The position numbers and the translations under genes are program-made. From positions 744,001 through 808,000 of the forward strand of contig JAWPMO010000001.1 of assembly GCA_033344875.1 (NCBI GenBank): 64,000 nt of DNA. Reading direction: 5' to 3'. Positions 41,653 to 51,167 of the stretch are shown here, in pieces. Source of the DNA: Ilumatobacteraceae bacterium (lineage in GTDB: Bacteria > Actinomycetota > Acidimicrobiia > Acidimicrobiales > Ilumatobacteraceae). How positions within the stretch are numbered: the stretch's first letter is position 1; each line of letters opens with the position of its first letter. Under the pieces are notes generated by a model. It was given only the letters and a program-made list of their open reading frames with translations, had not been told where the DNA came from and did not search any database.

Positions 41653-43950
41653 TCACAAACCGATGATGTCGATCGGCCGGACCGGCACGCGATCGATGGT
41701 GTGGGTGCGGCCGGCCTGACGCACGGCGTCGCGGATCGCAGCGGCGATCGCCGGCGTGACCGAGATGCACGGCGGCTCGCCGACTCCCTTGGCGCCCAGC
41801 GGCGACAGCGGCTCGTACTGCTCGATCAGCGTCGTCACGACCGGCGGCATGTCGAGCATGGTCGGCAACAGGTAGTCGGTGAAGCTCGCGTTGCGGATCA
41901 CCCCGTCGATCTGGACGATCTCCTCCATCACCGCGAGACCAAGGCCCTGAGCGATGCCGCCCTCGATCTGGCCGGTCACCGAGAGCGGGTTGAGCGCCCG
42001 CCCGATGTCCTGGGCGGTCGCGACCTGTACCACCTTGACCAGCCCGAGCTCGACGTCGACGTCGACCACCGCCCGGTGGGCGACGAACGCGAACGCGACG
42101 TGACAGTTGCCCTGACCACGCTCGTCGAGTTCTTCGGTGGCGCGGTGACGGTACACGGCGGTCTCGTCGAGTTCGCCGGTGCTCGTGGCGTCGACCACCG
42201 GCATCCGGAAGCTCCCGGTCGTCTCGACGACGTCGCGACCGTCGATCGCGAGGGTCGACGCGTCGAGGCCGTGTTCGTCGGCCAGGCGCTCGAACAACCG
42301 TTGACGAACGGCTTCGCAGGCTGCCTGCACCGCTCCCCCGCTCATCCACGTCTGACGCGACGCCGACGTCGAACCTGCCGAACCGACGCCGGTGTCGATC
42401 CGATCGAGCACGACCTCGTCGACGCCGAGCACGGTTCGCGCGATCTGGCTCGCGAGCGTGACGAACCCCTGCCCGACCTCGGCCGTGGCGAACTTGAGGG
42501 TGGCGACGCCGTCGACGAGCCGACAGCGTGCGGTGGCGTAATCGTCGAACCCCTCGGAGTACATGAGGTTCTTCATCGCCACGCCGTAGCCGATGCCGCG
42601 CACCACGTGCTGTGCATCGGCGGTGCGTCCCGCCCCACCGGGCAGTCGCATGACGTCGCCGTCGTGTCCGCCGACCGGTTCGTCGGGGAACGGCAGAGCG
42701 ACCGTCTCACGGATGCACTCCTCGACCGGCGCCACGCTGTCCATCACCTGCCCGGTGATCATGACGTCGCCCGTGCGCATCGCATTGCGCAACCGCACCT
42801 CGATCGGGTCGAGGCCCGCTGCGGCGGCCAGCTTGTCCATCTGCGACTCGTGCGCGTAACAGGCCTGCACCACGCCGAACCCGCGCATGGCGCCGCACGG
42901 CAGGTGGTTGGTGCGAACCGCGAAACCCTCGACGACCGCATTCGGGCAGCGGTACGGGCCCTGCGTGTGCGTGATCGCATTGAGCAGCACGGCCGACGAG
43001 GTCGACGAGTAGGCGCCGCCGTCGAACACGAAACGAGCCTCGATCTTGACGATCTCCCCATCGGCGGTCGCGTGGTGCCGCATCCAGATGGTCGCCGGAT
43101 GCCGATGGACGTGACCGAGGAAGCTCTCGGCTCGGGTGTAGTGCATGCGCACCGGGCGCCCGAGACGGAGGGCGAGCAGGCAGGTGTGGACTTGCAGGGA
43201 GATGTCTTCGCGGGCACCGAACGCGCCGCCGACACCACCGAGCACGAGCCGGACCTGTTCTTCCGGCAACCCGAGACACGCCGCGATCTGCCCGCGGTCT
43301 TCGTGCAGCCACTGCGTGGCGACGTGGAGTTCGACGCCTCCGCCCCCGCTGTCGGGGATCGCGAGCGCTGCCTCGAGACCCAGGAACGCCTGGTCCTGCA
43401 TGCCGATGTCGTAGGTGCCCTCGACGACGACGGCACCGGTCGCGGTCGCGTCGCCGTGTTCGACCCGTTGTTCGCGGAGCATGTTGCCGGCGGGGTGGAT
43501 CGCCGGCGCACGCCCGGCGATCACCTCGTCGGGATCGAGCACCGGTTCCAAGAGTTCGTACTCGACGACGATCGCCTCGAGTGCCCGACGGCACGTCTCC
43601 GGATGATCGGCGGCCACTGCGGCGACGGGTTCGCCCACGTATCGGACGACGTCGGAAGCGAAGACCGGTTGGTCCTGGTCGATCAGCCCGTAGTGCATGA
43701 CGCCGGGCACGTCGTCGGCGGTGATGACGGTCTCGACGCCGTCGATCTGCCATGCGGCCGACGGGTCGACCCGGATGATCCGCGCGTGCGGGTGCGGTGA
43801 TCGCAGGGTGGCGCCCCAGAGCACGCCGTCGCCGCCGAGATCACTCGAGAACTCGAATGTGCCCATCACCTTGGCGATCCCGTCGGGGCGGGTCGGCGAC
43901 GTGCCGAGCCCGAGGTGGCCGGCCCACGTGGCGGCGTCGGTGAGGCTCAT
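41653..43950 (-). CDS. Xanthine-dehydrogenase-type molybdopterin subunit
   Basis: A 765-residue catalytic subunit. The hammerhead start has LRSPHPHARI; the molybdopterin motif is GGVGGAFGAREDIS. This carries Glu at the position equivalent to bovine E802, and AMRGFGVVQ gives the equivalent of R880; both bind purines in xanthine dehydrogenase. The active-site Glu is in GAKGVGEPPCIS. This favours a purine hydroxylase more than the PaoC-like subunit at 17566 does. The ATG at 43950 overlaps the [2Fe-2S] gene by 4 bp. Confidence 0.92.
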   Translation of the reverse strand: MSLTDAATWAGHLGLGTSPTRPDGIAKVMGTFEFSSDLGGDGVLWGATLRSPHPHARIIRVDPSAAWQIDGVETVITADDVPGVMHYGLIDQDQPVFASDVVRYVGEPVAAVAADHPETCRRALEAIVVEYELLEPVLDPDEVIAGRAPAIHPAGNMLREQRVEHGDATATGAVVVEGTYDIGMQDQAFLGLEAALAIPDSGGGGVELHVATQWLHEDRGQIAACLGLPEEQVRLVLGGVGGAFGAREDISLQVHTCLLALRLGRPVRMHYTRAESFLGHVHRHPATIWMRHHATADGEIVKIEARFVFDGGAYSSTSSAVLLNAITHTQGPYRCPNAVVEGFAVRTNHLPCGAMRGFGVVQACYAHESQMDKLAAAAGLDPIEVRLRNAMRTGDVMITGQVMDSVAPVEECIRETVALPFPDEPVGGHDGDVMRLPGGAGRTADAQHVVRGIGYGVAMKNLMYSEGFDDYATARCRLVDGVATLKFATAEVGQGFVTLASQIARTVLGVDEVVLDRIDTGVGSAGSTSASRQTWMSGGAVQAACEAVRQRLFERLADEHGLDASTLAIDGRDVVETTGSFRMPVVDATSTGELDETAVYRHRATEELDERGQGNCHVAFAFVAHRAVVDVDVELGLVKVVQVATAQDIGRALNPLSVTGQIEGGIAQGLGLAVMEEIVQIDGVIRNASFTDYLLPTMLDMPPVVTTLIEQYEPLSPLGAKGVGEPPCISVTPAIAAAIRDAVRQAGRTHTIDRVPVRPIDIIGL

Positions 43951-44423
43951 CGTGCACCCTCGCGTCGTGTGACCGCGACCTGTTGCACGGCTTCGATGAT
44001 CCGGCCGTACCCGGTGCACCGGCACACGTTGCCGGAGAGCTCCTCCCGGATCTGCATCTCGGTCGGCTCCGAGTGCTGTTCGAGCAGATGGTGGGCGGCG
44101 ATGATGAGGCCGGGCGTGCAGAACCCGCACTGAACGGCGCCGGTGTCGACGAAGGCCCGTTGGACGTCGGTCGGCGCGTCGCCCAGCCCCTCGACGGTCA
44201 CGATCGGCTCGTCGACCGCCGCTGCGGCCATGACGAGGCAGGCGCACACGAGTTCGCCGCCGACTTGGACCGAGCACGAGCCACATTCCCCCTGCTCACA
44301 GGCACCCTTGGCGGCCATCAGGCCCAGGCGCTCCCTGAGGACGTAGAGCAGGTTCTCGCCGATCCAGGCATCGCGGACCTCGCGCTCCTGGCCGTTGACG
44401 TGCAGGGTGTAGATCTCGCTCAT
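43947..44423 (-). CDS. Xanthine-dehydrogenase-type [2Fe-2S] subunit
   Basis: A 158-residue iron-sulfur subunit. First cluster: Cys42, Cys47, Cys50 and Cys62. Second cluster: Cys99 and Cys102 (QCGFC) with Cys134 and Cys136 (VCRC). No Tat or Sec signal is visible. The ATG at 44423 overlaps the FAD-subunit stop, completing an FAD, [2Fe-2S], molybdopterin operon order. It has no extra iron-sulfur loop. Confidence 0.93.
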   Translation of the reverse strand: MSEIYTLHVNGQEREVRDAWIGENLLYVLRERLGLMAAKGACEQGECGSCSVQVGGELVCACLVMAAAAVDEPIVTVEGLGDAPTDVQRAFVDTGAVQCGFCTPGLIIAAHHLLEQHSEPTEMQIREELSGNVCRCTGYGRIIEAVQQVAVTRREGAR

Positions 44424-45289
44424 GCTGCTCCTCCCGGGAAGGCTCTCCGGACGAGTCGCCGGACCATCACGCCGACCGCGTGCCGTCGGTAGTCCGCGGT
44501 CGACCGGTGGTCGTCGATCGGACGGCTGGCGGCGGCGGCGAGCCGTCCGGCCTCGTCGGCCGCGGCGACGTCGATCGTGCCGCCCGCCCAGTCGACGGCC
44601 TCGCCGACGACCTGTTCGGCGTCGTGGCAGCGCACGATCGTCGGCCCGACCGATCCGAGCGCGATCCGGACCGTGCGGCCGGGCGTGTCGGTCGCGACGC
44701 AGGCGCTCGCGGTGGCGATCACCATCGCGTTGCGAACCCCGACCTTGCTGTAGCCCTGCCAGCCGTCGAGGACCGGGACCGTGATCGCCTCGATGAGTTC
44801 GCCGGGCTCGAGGGCCGTGCGCTTCACGCCGAGCATGAACTCCGCGACGGGCATCGAACGCCGCCCACCGGACGCGACGAGGTGGATCTCGGCGTCGAGC
44901 GCGACCAGGACCGGGAGGCCGTCCCCGGCGGGAGAGCACGTCGCGAGGTTGCCGCCGATCGTGCCGGCATTGCGGATCTGCGGGCTGCCGACGGTCCGCG
45001 CGGCTTCGGCGAGCGCCGGCACCATCGACTGCAGCGGGTCACGTTCGATCTCGGCCCATCGGATGCCGGCACCGAGTCGGAGCCGCCGCGTCTCGGGGTC
45101 GAGGGTCCACGAGGTGAGCTCCGGGACCCGACCGAGCGAGATCACGGAGGTGTCTCCCCACGGCAGCGTGCGGTGCCGTTCGTTCACCTCGACCATCAGG
45201 TCGGTGCCACCGGCGAGGAACAGCGCCTCGGGGGCGGCAGCGGCCGCGGCCACGGCGTCGGCGAGGGAGGTCGGGACGACGACGGGCAT
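44420..45289 (-). CDS. Xanthine-dehydrogenase-type FAD subunit
   Basis: A 289-residue FAD subunit (CoxM/XdhB type). FAD motifs are FLAGGTDLMVEVN and TIGGNLATCSPAGD. Unlike the subunit at 19830 it lacks the four-cysteine [4Fe-4S] insert, so electrons run directly between [2Fe-2S] and FAD. The ATG at 45289 was chosen over a TTG at 45304. It is the first gene of a three-gene operon with 4-bp overlaps. Confidence 0.92.
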   Translation of the reverse strand: MPVVVPTSLADAVAAAAAAPEALFLAGGTDLMVEVNERHRTLPWGDTSVISLGRVPELTSWTLDPETRRLRLGAGIRWAEIERDPLQSMVPALAEAARTVGSPQIRNAGTIGGNLATCSPAGDGLPVLVALDAEIHLVASGGRRSMPVAEFMLGVKRTALEPGELIEAITVPVLDGWQGYSKVGVRNAMVIATASACVATDTPGRTVRIALGSVGPTIVRCHDAEQVVGEAVDWAGGTIDVAAADEAGRLAAAASRPIDDHRSTADYRRHAVGVMVRRLVRRAFPGGAA

Positions 45290-45344
45290 CACGCGACTGT
45301 ACAAAACGTTCGGTCGAGAACCCGGTCAATCGCAGGGCGGTCGG

Positions 45345-46163
45345 TCACACCACGACGACACCCGCGACCTCGTCGGCGGCCGCCGGATACGTCGGTCCGA
45401 TCGCTTCGAGGTGATGACGCAGGATGCCGGCCACGACGCGGTTGCGCACCCACTTGCGGTCGGCGGGTACCACGTACCAGGGGGCGTCGTCGGTCGTGGT
45501 TTCCCGGATCGCGTCGCGGAAGGCGGTCTGGTAGTCGTCCCAGAGTGCACGGTCGTCGAGGTCGCCGCTGCGGAACTTCCAACGCTCGTCCGGATCGTCG
45601 ACGCGGTCCTGGAGGCGTTCGCGCTGCTCCTCGTTCGAAACGTTGAGGAAGATCTTCACGACATGGGTGCCCTCGTCGACGAGCATCCGCTCGAAGTTGC
45701 GGATGTGGTCGTACCGGCGCTTCCAGACCCGTTCGGGCACCAGCTCCTTCACCCGGACGACCAGGACGTCCTCGTAGTGGCTCCGGTTGAACACGCCGAT
45801 CATGCCCTTCGACGGGGTGTGGTGGTGGACCCGCCACAGGTAGTCGTGGGCTCGCTCCTCCTCGGTGGGCACGCCGAACGAGTTCACGTCGATCCCGGCG
45901 GGGTTGACACCGGTCAGCACCGACCGGATCGTGCCGTCCTTGCCGCCGGCGTCCATCGCCTGGAGGACGACGAGCACGGCGGTCTCCTCGGCCGCGAAGA
46001 GGCGACGTTGGAGATCGGCGACCTCACCGATCTCCGTGACGAAATCGGCCTTGGCCTGGTCTTTCTCCCACCCGAAGGTCTCGCGGGGGTCGTGGTCGTC
46101 GAGGTCGATGTCGTCGTCGGCGCGACAGTGTGCGACGGCGTCGGCGAGGTCGTGTGCAGCCAT
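45345..46163 (-). CDS. Polyphosphate kinase 2 family protein
   Basis: A 272-residue PPK2-type kinase. Walker A is AMDAGGKDGTIRSV (about residues 69-82), and Walker B is VFNRSHYEDVLV. PPK2 enzymes use polyphosphate to phosphorylate nucleotides or reverse that reaction; the class I/II/III preference cannot be set by eye. The single-domain size fits the short PPK2 type. The ATG at 46163 follows a possible GTG at 46178. Confidence 0.92.
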   Translation of the reverse strand: MAAHDLADAVAHCRADDDIDLDDHDPRETFGWEKDQAKADFVTEIGEVADLQRRLFAAEETAVLVVLQAMDAGGKDGTIRSVLTGVNPAGIDVNSFGVPTEEERAHDYLWRVHHHTPSKGMIGVFNRSHYEDVLVVRVKELVPERVWKRRYDHIRNFERMLVDEGTHVVKIFLNVSNEEQRERLQDRVDDPDERWKFRSGDLDDRALWDDYQTAFRDAIRETTTDDAPWYVVPADRKWVRNRVVAGILRHHLEAIGPTYPAAADEVAGVVVV

Positions 46164-46213
46164 GGTCGGACGGTACACGCCCGACCATCACGAATCCGTG
46201 AAGATGCCCCTGC

Positions 46214-46241
46214 TTGATGCCGATCGACCCAAGGGCATGAT
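46214..46241 (+). promoter_or_regulatory. Possible promoter of the oligopeptide ABC operon
   Basis: TTGATG (46214-46219) and CATGAT (46236-46241) are 16 bp apart, about 60 bp before the ATG at 46300. The match is weak but is the best in this intergenic stretch. The ribosome-binding site is an AGGGGGAA at about 46286-46293. Confidence 0.3.
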
Positions 46242-46299
46242 GTAGCGTCCGTCACATCTCAGGGCGAGGAGCGCCCCGAACCTCCAGGGGGAACTTTTG

Positions 46300-48174
46300 A
46301 TGACAGCAGTGACACGACCGACCCGACGGTGGCATCGCCGCCTCGCAGTTCTCACGATCGGCGGTCTTCTCGTCGCCGCGTGTGGTGGCGGCGACGACGA
46401 CACCGCGGAGCCGGACGACGGCACCACGCAGGACGACGGCGGCGACTCCGACGGCGCAGACGACGGCGACGGTGGTGACGGTGGTGACGACGGTGACGGC
46501 GACTCCGACGGCGACGGTGGTGACGGCGACTCCGGTGGTGACGGTGGCGATGAGCCGGCGAGCGGCGGTGACGACGACGACACCTCCGACGGTTCGCCGG
46601 TCGTGGAGACCCTGCCGCCCGAGGCGAACGTCGATCCCGTGGTCGGCGGCACGCTGCGGTACGGCCTCACGGCCGACACCAACGGCATCAACCCCGCCGC
46701 GTCGTCGATGTCGGTCAACGGTCTGATGATGGGCAACGCCGTGTTCGACACGCTCTCGGCCCTCACGCCCGACGGCCAGTGGGTCCCGTTCCTGGCGGAG
46801 TCGTTCACCCCGAGCGACGACCTGACCCAGTGGACGGTCAAGCTGCGCGAGGGCATCACGTTCCACGACGGGACGCCGCTCAACGCCGAAGCGGTGCTGA
46901 CCAACTTCGAGTCGCAGCGGGCGCATCCGCTCGTGGGCTTGGCGGTCAAGCCGTTCTACCCCGAGACCGACGCGGTCACGATCGTCGACGACCTCACGCT
47001 GACCTTCAACCTGCTCGACCCCGACGCGAAGTGGCCGACCTCGGTCGCCGGACAGCTCGGCATGATCGCATCGCCGACCTGGCTGGCAGCGGCTGCCGAC
47101 GACGGCTCGCTGAACCAGGAGCCGATCGGCACCGGCCCGTTCAAGTTCGAGAGTCGAAGCGAAGACTCGGTCACCCGGTTCGTCCGGAACGACGACTGGT
47201 GGAACGGTGACGTCTACCTCGACGCCGTCGAGTTCTTCCCGGTCCCCGATCCCGACGCCCGCAACGACCTCCTCTTCGGTGGCGACCTCGATGCGCTGCA
47301 CACCACGAACCAGGCCTCGATCCTCGACCTCACCGACGACGAGGCGATCCAGAACGTGCTCAACGACGCCTCCGAGGAGTCGTTCGCGATGATCAACTCG
47401 GCGCAGCCACCCTTCGACGACATCCGGGCCCGCAAGGCCCTGACGCTCGCGACACCGGTCGACCTGTACAACGAGCTGATCGCGCTGGGCGTCAACCGCC
47501 CAGCGGAGCAGATGTTCATCCCCGAGAGCCCGTTCTACAACCCCGACGTCACCCAGGAGCACGACGACCCCGACGCCGCTGCCGCGCTGGCAGCCGAGTA
47601 CTGCGCCGAGCGCGGCTCCGAGTCGAACGATCTGCTCGGCACGCCGACGTGCACCGACGGCAAGATCAACATGGAGTTCCAGTTCTCCGGCCCGTCGGTG
47701 GTCCAGACCCGCATCGCCGAACTGCTCGACGAGGGCTGGAGCGTCGCGTTCAACGTCACGTTCAACGAACTGCTCGAAGACGAGCACATCCAGCAGACCG
47801 CGTTCGGTCAGTACAACGTCAACACCTGGCGTCAGTTCGGTGCGGCCAACCCGACCAACGACAACGTCTGGCTGCTGTGCCGCACGATCGGTGGCATCTC
47901 GCTCAACTGGCCTCGCTACTGCGACGACGAGCGTGACGCCATCATCTTCGAGGCGATGGCGACCGCCGACGACGCCGAGCGCGTCCCGCTGATGCAGGAG
48001 CTGGTCCGGAAGATGAACGAGGACTACCTCTACATCTTCTTCAACCACACCCTGTGGAACAACGCCTTCACCGAGAACGTGCACGGCATCTGCGACCGCA
48101 CCGCACCCGACGGCACCGTGCTCGAGTGCTCCAGCAACGGGCGCACCTGGTTCAGTTCGGTCTGGATCGACTGA
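46300..48174 (+). CDS. ABC importer substrate-binding lipoprotein, peptide (SBP_bac_5) family
   Basis: A 624-residue lipoprotein with lipobox LLVAAC and then about 70 residues of nearly pure Asp/Gly/Ser/Glu linker. The binding domain follows, with GGTLRYGLTADTNGINP, then WTVKLREGITFHDGTPL and GTGPFKFESR, the DppA/OppA hallmarks. It should bind short peptides or similar cations outside the membrane. It heads a five-gene DppA-F-type operon. Confidence 0.93.
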   Translation: MTAVTRPTRRWHRRLAVLTIGGLLVAACGGGDDDTAEPDDGTTQDDGGDSDGADDGDGGDGGDDGDGDSDGDGGDGDSGGDGGDEPASGGDDDDTSDGSPVVETLPPEANVDPVVGGTLRYGLTADTNGINPAASSMSVNGLMMGNAVFDTLSALTPDGQWVPFLAESFTPSDDLTQWTVKLREGITFHDGTPLNAEAVLTNFESQRAHPLVGLAVKPFYPETDAVTIVDDLTLTFNLLDPDAKWPTSVAGQLGMIASPTWLAAAADDGSLNQEPIGTGPFKFESRSEDSVTRFVRNDDWWNGDVYLDAVEFFPVPDPDARNDLLFGGDLDALHTTNQASILDLTDDEAIQNVLNDASEESFAMINSAQPPFDDIRARKALTLATPVDLYNELIALGVNRPAEQMFIPESPFYNPDVTQEHDDPDAAAALAAEYCAERGSESNDLLGTPTCTDGKINMEFQFSGPSVVQTRIAELLDEGWSVAFNVTFNELLEDEHIQQTAFGQYNVNTWRQFGAANPTNDNVWLLCRTIGGISLNWPRYCDDERDAIIFEAMATADDAERVPLMQELVRKMNEDYLYIFFNHTLWNNAFTENVHGICDRTAPDGTVLECSSNGRTWFSSVWID

Positions 48175-48220
48175 TCCGGATGCCCGTAGACCGCCCGTCA
48201 CATCGCCGGACCGAGACTCG

Positions 48221-49177
48221 ATGAACTATTGGATGCAGCGCCTCGGCATGGCCGTCCTGCTGCTGTTCGCCGTGAGCGCGCTCACCTTCGGAGCGATGAA
48301 CACGCTCGGCGACCCGCTGTTCAACATCCTCGGTCCGGCTGCGGACGACCGTGACAACCCCGAGAGCCTGAAGCAGATCGAAGCCGCCGAGGCCGAGTTC
48401 CACCTCGACAAGCCGCTCCCCGAGCGGTACGTGAGGTGGCTCGGCGACTTCGTCACGGGCGACATGGGACCACAGTTCAGCAAGACCGGTGAACCGCCCG
48501 TCACCGATCTGATCAAGGAGCGGTTGCCCCGTTCGGTGATGCTGCTGGTGATGGCGCAGTTGCTGGCCACGATGATCGCGATCCCGTGGTCGCTGTGGTC
48601 GGCGTCGAAGGCCAACCGACCTGCCGACAAGATCTCGACGTTCTCGACGTTCCTGATCATCGCGCTCCCCAACTTCGCGCTCGGGGTGATCCTGAAGTAC
48701 GTCTTCGCGATCAAGCTGAGTTGGTTCCCGCAAACGTTCAACGCGACCGACCCGTTCCTGTCGCGCGTCTGGCAGATGTTCCTGCCGGCGCTCACGATCG
48801 CCCTCCCGGCAGCGGCCGTCTACCAACGGCTGCTGCGCACCGACCTCATCACGACGCTCCAGGAGGACTTCATCCTGATGGCACGGAGCAAGGGTGTGTC
48901 CAAGAACTCCGTGCTCTTCCGGCATGCACTTCGGCCGTCGCTGTTCTCGTTCGTGACCGTGTTCGGCATCAACACCGGGGCCCTGATCGGCGGGTCGCTC
49001 ATCGCCGAGACGATCTTCCGGGTCCCGGGCCTCGGCTCAGCGATCGTCGAGGCGGTCGCCACCGAGGACTTCCCGGTCGTGCTCGCGATCGTGATGATCA
49101 TCGCGACGGCGTTCGTGCTCGTCAACGTGGTCGTCGACGTGGTCTATTCGATCATCGACCCGAGGGTCCGGCGATGA
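48221..49177 (+). CDS. ABC importer permease, DppB-like
   Basis: A 318-residue permease with about six helices. The extracytoplasmic segment after helix 1 contains the family pattern FHLDKPLPERYVRWLGDFVTGD. The coupling-loop motif is MARSKGVSKNSVLFRHALRPS. The ending VDVVYSIIDPRVR is typical of DppB/OppB. Its stop overlaps the DppC-like start by ATGA. Confidence 0.93.
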   Translation: MNYWMQRLGMAVLLLFAVSALTFGAMNTLGDPLFNILGPAADDRDNPESLKQIEAAEAEFHLDKPLPERYVRWLGDFVTGDMGPQFSKTGEPPVTDLIKERLPRSVMLLVMAQLLATMIAIPWSLWSASKANRPADKISTFSTFLIIALPNFALGVILKYVFAIKLSWFPQTFNATDPFLSRVWQMFLPALTIALPAAAVYQRLLRTDLITTLQEDFILMARSKGVSKNSVLFRHALRPSLFSFVTVFGINTGALIGGSLIAETIFRVPGLGSAIVEAVATEDFPVVLAIVMIIATAFVLVNVVVDVVYSIIDPRVRR

Positions 49178-50097
49178 GCGACGGTCTCGGATTCGAACAG
49201 GCGCCCGCGGCATTCACCGGCGCAGGGGCGATCGCCGAGGACGCCGCGCCCGAGGGCGACACCGTCTCGCGCCGCCTCGGTTGGGCCTTCTGGCTCTGTG
49301 TCGCCTGGCTCGTGCTGATCATCGGTGCGGCGATCCTCGCTCCGTGGCTCCCGCTCAAAGATCCGAAGGCCAACCTGATCAACCGCGATCTCGGCCGACC
49401 GCCGTACTCCCCCTCCGGCGAGTTCTGGTTCGGTTCCGACCAGGACGCGCGCGACGTGTTCTCCCGCACGATCTTCGGCGCCCGGGTGTCGCTGACGGTC
49501 GGGTTCGTCGCGATCGCGTTCGGCATGCTGATCGGCGGCACGCTCGGCGTCGTCGCCGGCTACTTCCGTGGCTGGTGGGACCGTGTCGTGTCGTTCCTGT
49601 TCGTCGTGCTCCTCTCGTTCCCGGCCCTCGTGCTGGCGATCCTGATCACCTCGCTCCTCGATCGCGGCCTCGTCACGATCTCGCTCACGCTCGGTTTCCT
49701 GGCGATCGCCCCGGTGGGGCGTCTCGCCCGGGCGACCACGATCCAGTACGCCGATCGTGAGTTCGTCGTCGCGGCTCGCACGTTGGGAGCCAAGCATCCG
49801 CGCATCATCGTCCGTGAGCTGCTCCCCAACGTCGTGATCCCGATGGGTGCGCTCGCACTGCTCGGCATGGCGGTCGCGATCGTCGCCGAAGGTGGTCTCG
49901 CCTTCCTGGGCCTCTCGGTCCAGAAGGAGGAGACCTGGGGCAAGCTGATCCTCATCGGGGCCGGTTCGCGCGACCTCGAGCAGGCGCCGTGGATCTCGAT
50001 GGCGCCGATCTTCATCCTGTTCCTCACCGTGCTGGCCCTCAACTACGCCGGCGACAAGGTTCGGGCCTACTTCGATGTCAGGGAGTCGAGCCTGTGA
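49174..50097 (+). CDS. ABC importer permease, DppC-like
   Basis: A 307-residue permease. A polar N-terminal tail of about 35 residues precedes the first helix (AFWLCVAWLVLIIGAAIL). The loop FWFGSDQDARDVFSRTIFG is a DppC hallmark, and the coupling loop has ARTLGAKHPRIIVRELLPN. It ends NYAGDKVRAYFDVRESSL. It overlaps genes on both sides by 4 bp. Confidence 0.93.
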   Translation: MSDGLGFEQAPAAFTGAGAIAEDAAPEGDTVSRRLGWAFWLCVAWLVLIIGAAILAPWLPLKDPKANLINRDLGRPPYSPSGEFWFGSDQDARDVFSRTIFGARVSLTVGFVAIAFGMLIGGTLGVVAGYFRGWWDRVVSFLFVVLLSFPALVLAILITSLLDRGLVTISLTLGFLAIAPVGRLARATTIQYADREFVVAARTLGAKHPRIIVRELLPNVVIPMGALALLGMAVAIVAEGGLAFLGLSVQKEETWGKLILIGAGSRDLEQAPWISMAPIFILFLTVLALNYAGDKVRAYFDVRESSL

Positions 50098-51167
50098 GCG
50101 ACCACATCCAGACCGCGGGTCGGGTGACCGAGGGCAACCTGCTCGAGGTCGACGATCTGCGCACCCACTTCCGCACCGACCGTGGGCTCGTTCGTGCCGT
50201 CGACGGGGTGACGTTCTCCCTCGAACGTGGCAAGTCCCTCGGGATCGTCGGCGAGTCCGGGTCCGGCAAGACCGTGCTCAGTCGCACGATCATGGGGCTG
50301 CTCCCCTCCAACGCCGTGCTCCACGGCTCGGTCAAGTTCGCCGGCCAGGAGACGCTCGGGCTCGACGCCAAGCAGATGCGGCACCTCTGGGGCCGTGAGA
50401 TGTCGATGGTCTTCCAGAACCCGATGGTCTCGCTCAACCCGCTGATGAAGATCGGTCGTCAGATCGCCGAACCGCTGATGATCCATCTCGACATGGACAA
50501 GCAGAACGCCCGTGAGACCGCACTCGCGCTGTTGCGCGACGTCCGGATCCCCGAACCCGAGAAGCGGCTCGACCAGTTGCCGCACGAGCTGTCGGGCGGT
50601 ATGCGCCAGCGCGTCATGATCGCGATCGCGCTCGCCTGTGGACCGACGCTGCTCTTCGCCGACGAGCCGACCACGGCGCTCGACGTCACCGTGCAGGCGC
50701 AGATCCTCGAGCTGATCGGTGAGCAGCGCCGTGATCGCAACATGTCGGTCATCCTCGTCACGCACGACCTCGGCGTCGTCGCCGGCCACACCGACGAGAT
50801 CGCGGTCATGTACGGGGGACGCCTCGTCGAGAAGGCACCGACCAAGCAGCTCTTCGCGAACATGAAGATGCCGTACACGAAGTCGCTGATGCGCAGCATC
50901 CCGAAGCTCGAAGATCCGAGCCACACCCGGCTGCTCACGATTCCCGGTCGGCCACCCGACCTCGTCAACCCGCCCAAGGGGTGCGGCTTCGCCCCTCGCT
51001 GTGCGTACGCGCGCGAACGTTGCCTCGACGAGCGCCCCGTGCTCGAACCGACCGCCGAGTCCGACCAGCACGTGTTCGCGTGCTGGTACCCGGTGGGTTC
51101 ACCCGAGTTCGAAGCCCGTGACGTCGAGATCATGGCCCAGGTCAGCGTCGCCGGGCGGGCCGGCTGA
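50094..51167 (+). CDS. ABC importer ATPase, DppD-like
   Basis: A 357-residue ATPase. Walker A is GESGSGKTVLSR, signature LSGGMRQRVMIAIAL, Walker B LLFADEPTTALD, H-loop VTHDLGVV. The C-terminal OppDF domain has the cysteine cluster CGFAPRCAYARERC, which holds an iron-sulfur cluster in other DppD/OppD proteins. GTG start at 50094 overlaps the DppC stop. It forms a heterodimer with the next gene. Confidence 0.93.
   Translation: MSDHIQTAGRVTEGNLLEVDDLRTHFRTDRGLVRAVDGVTFSLERGKSLGIVGESGSGKTVLSRTIMGLLPSNAVLHGSVKFAGQETLGLDAKQMRHLWGREMSMVFQNPMVSLNPLMKIGRQIAEPLMIHLDMDKQNARETALALLRDVRIPEPEKRLDQLPHELSGGMRQRVMIAIALACGPTLLFADEPTTALDVTVQAQILELIGEQRRDRNMSVILVTHDLGVVAGHTDEIAVMYGGRLVEKAPTKQLFANMKMPYTKSLMRSIPKLEDPSHTRLLTIPGRPPDLVNPPKGCGFAPRCAYARERCLDERPVLEPTAESDQHVFACWYPVGSPEFEARDVEIMAQVSVAGRAG

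Noticed and set aside
44480-46217. Plus-strand frames across the FAD subunit and PPK2
   Set aside because: No recognisable domains; the minus strand carries xanthine-dehydrogenase and PPK2 motifs.
46252-48201. 649-residue minus-strand frame over the oligopeptide-binding gene
   Set aside because: Composition is typical of a shadow frame; the plus strand encodes a lipoprotein with clear SBP_bac_5 motifs.
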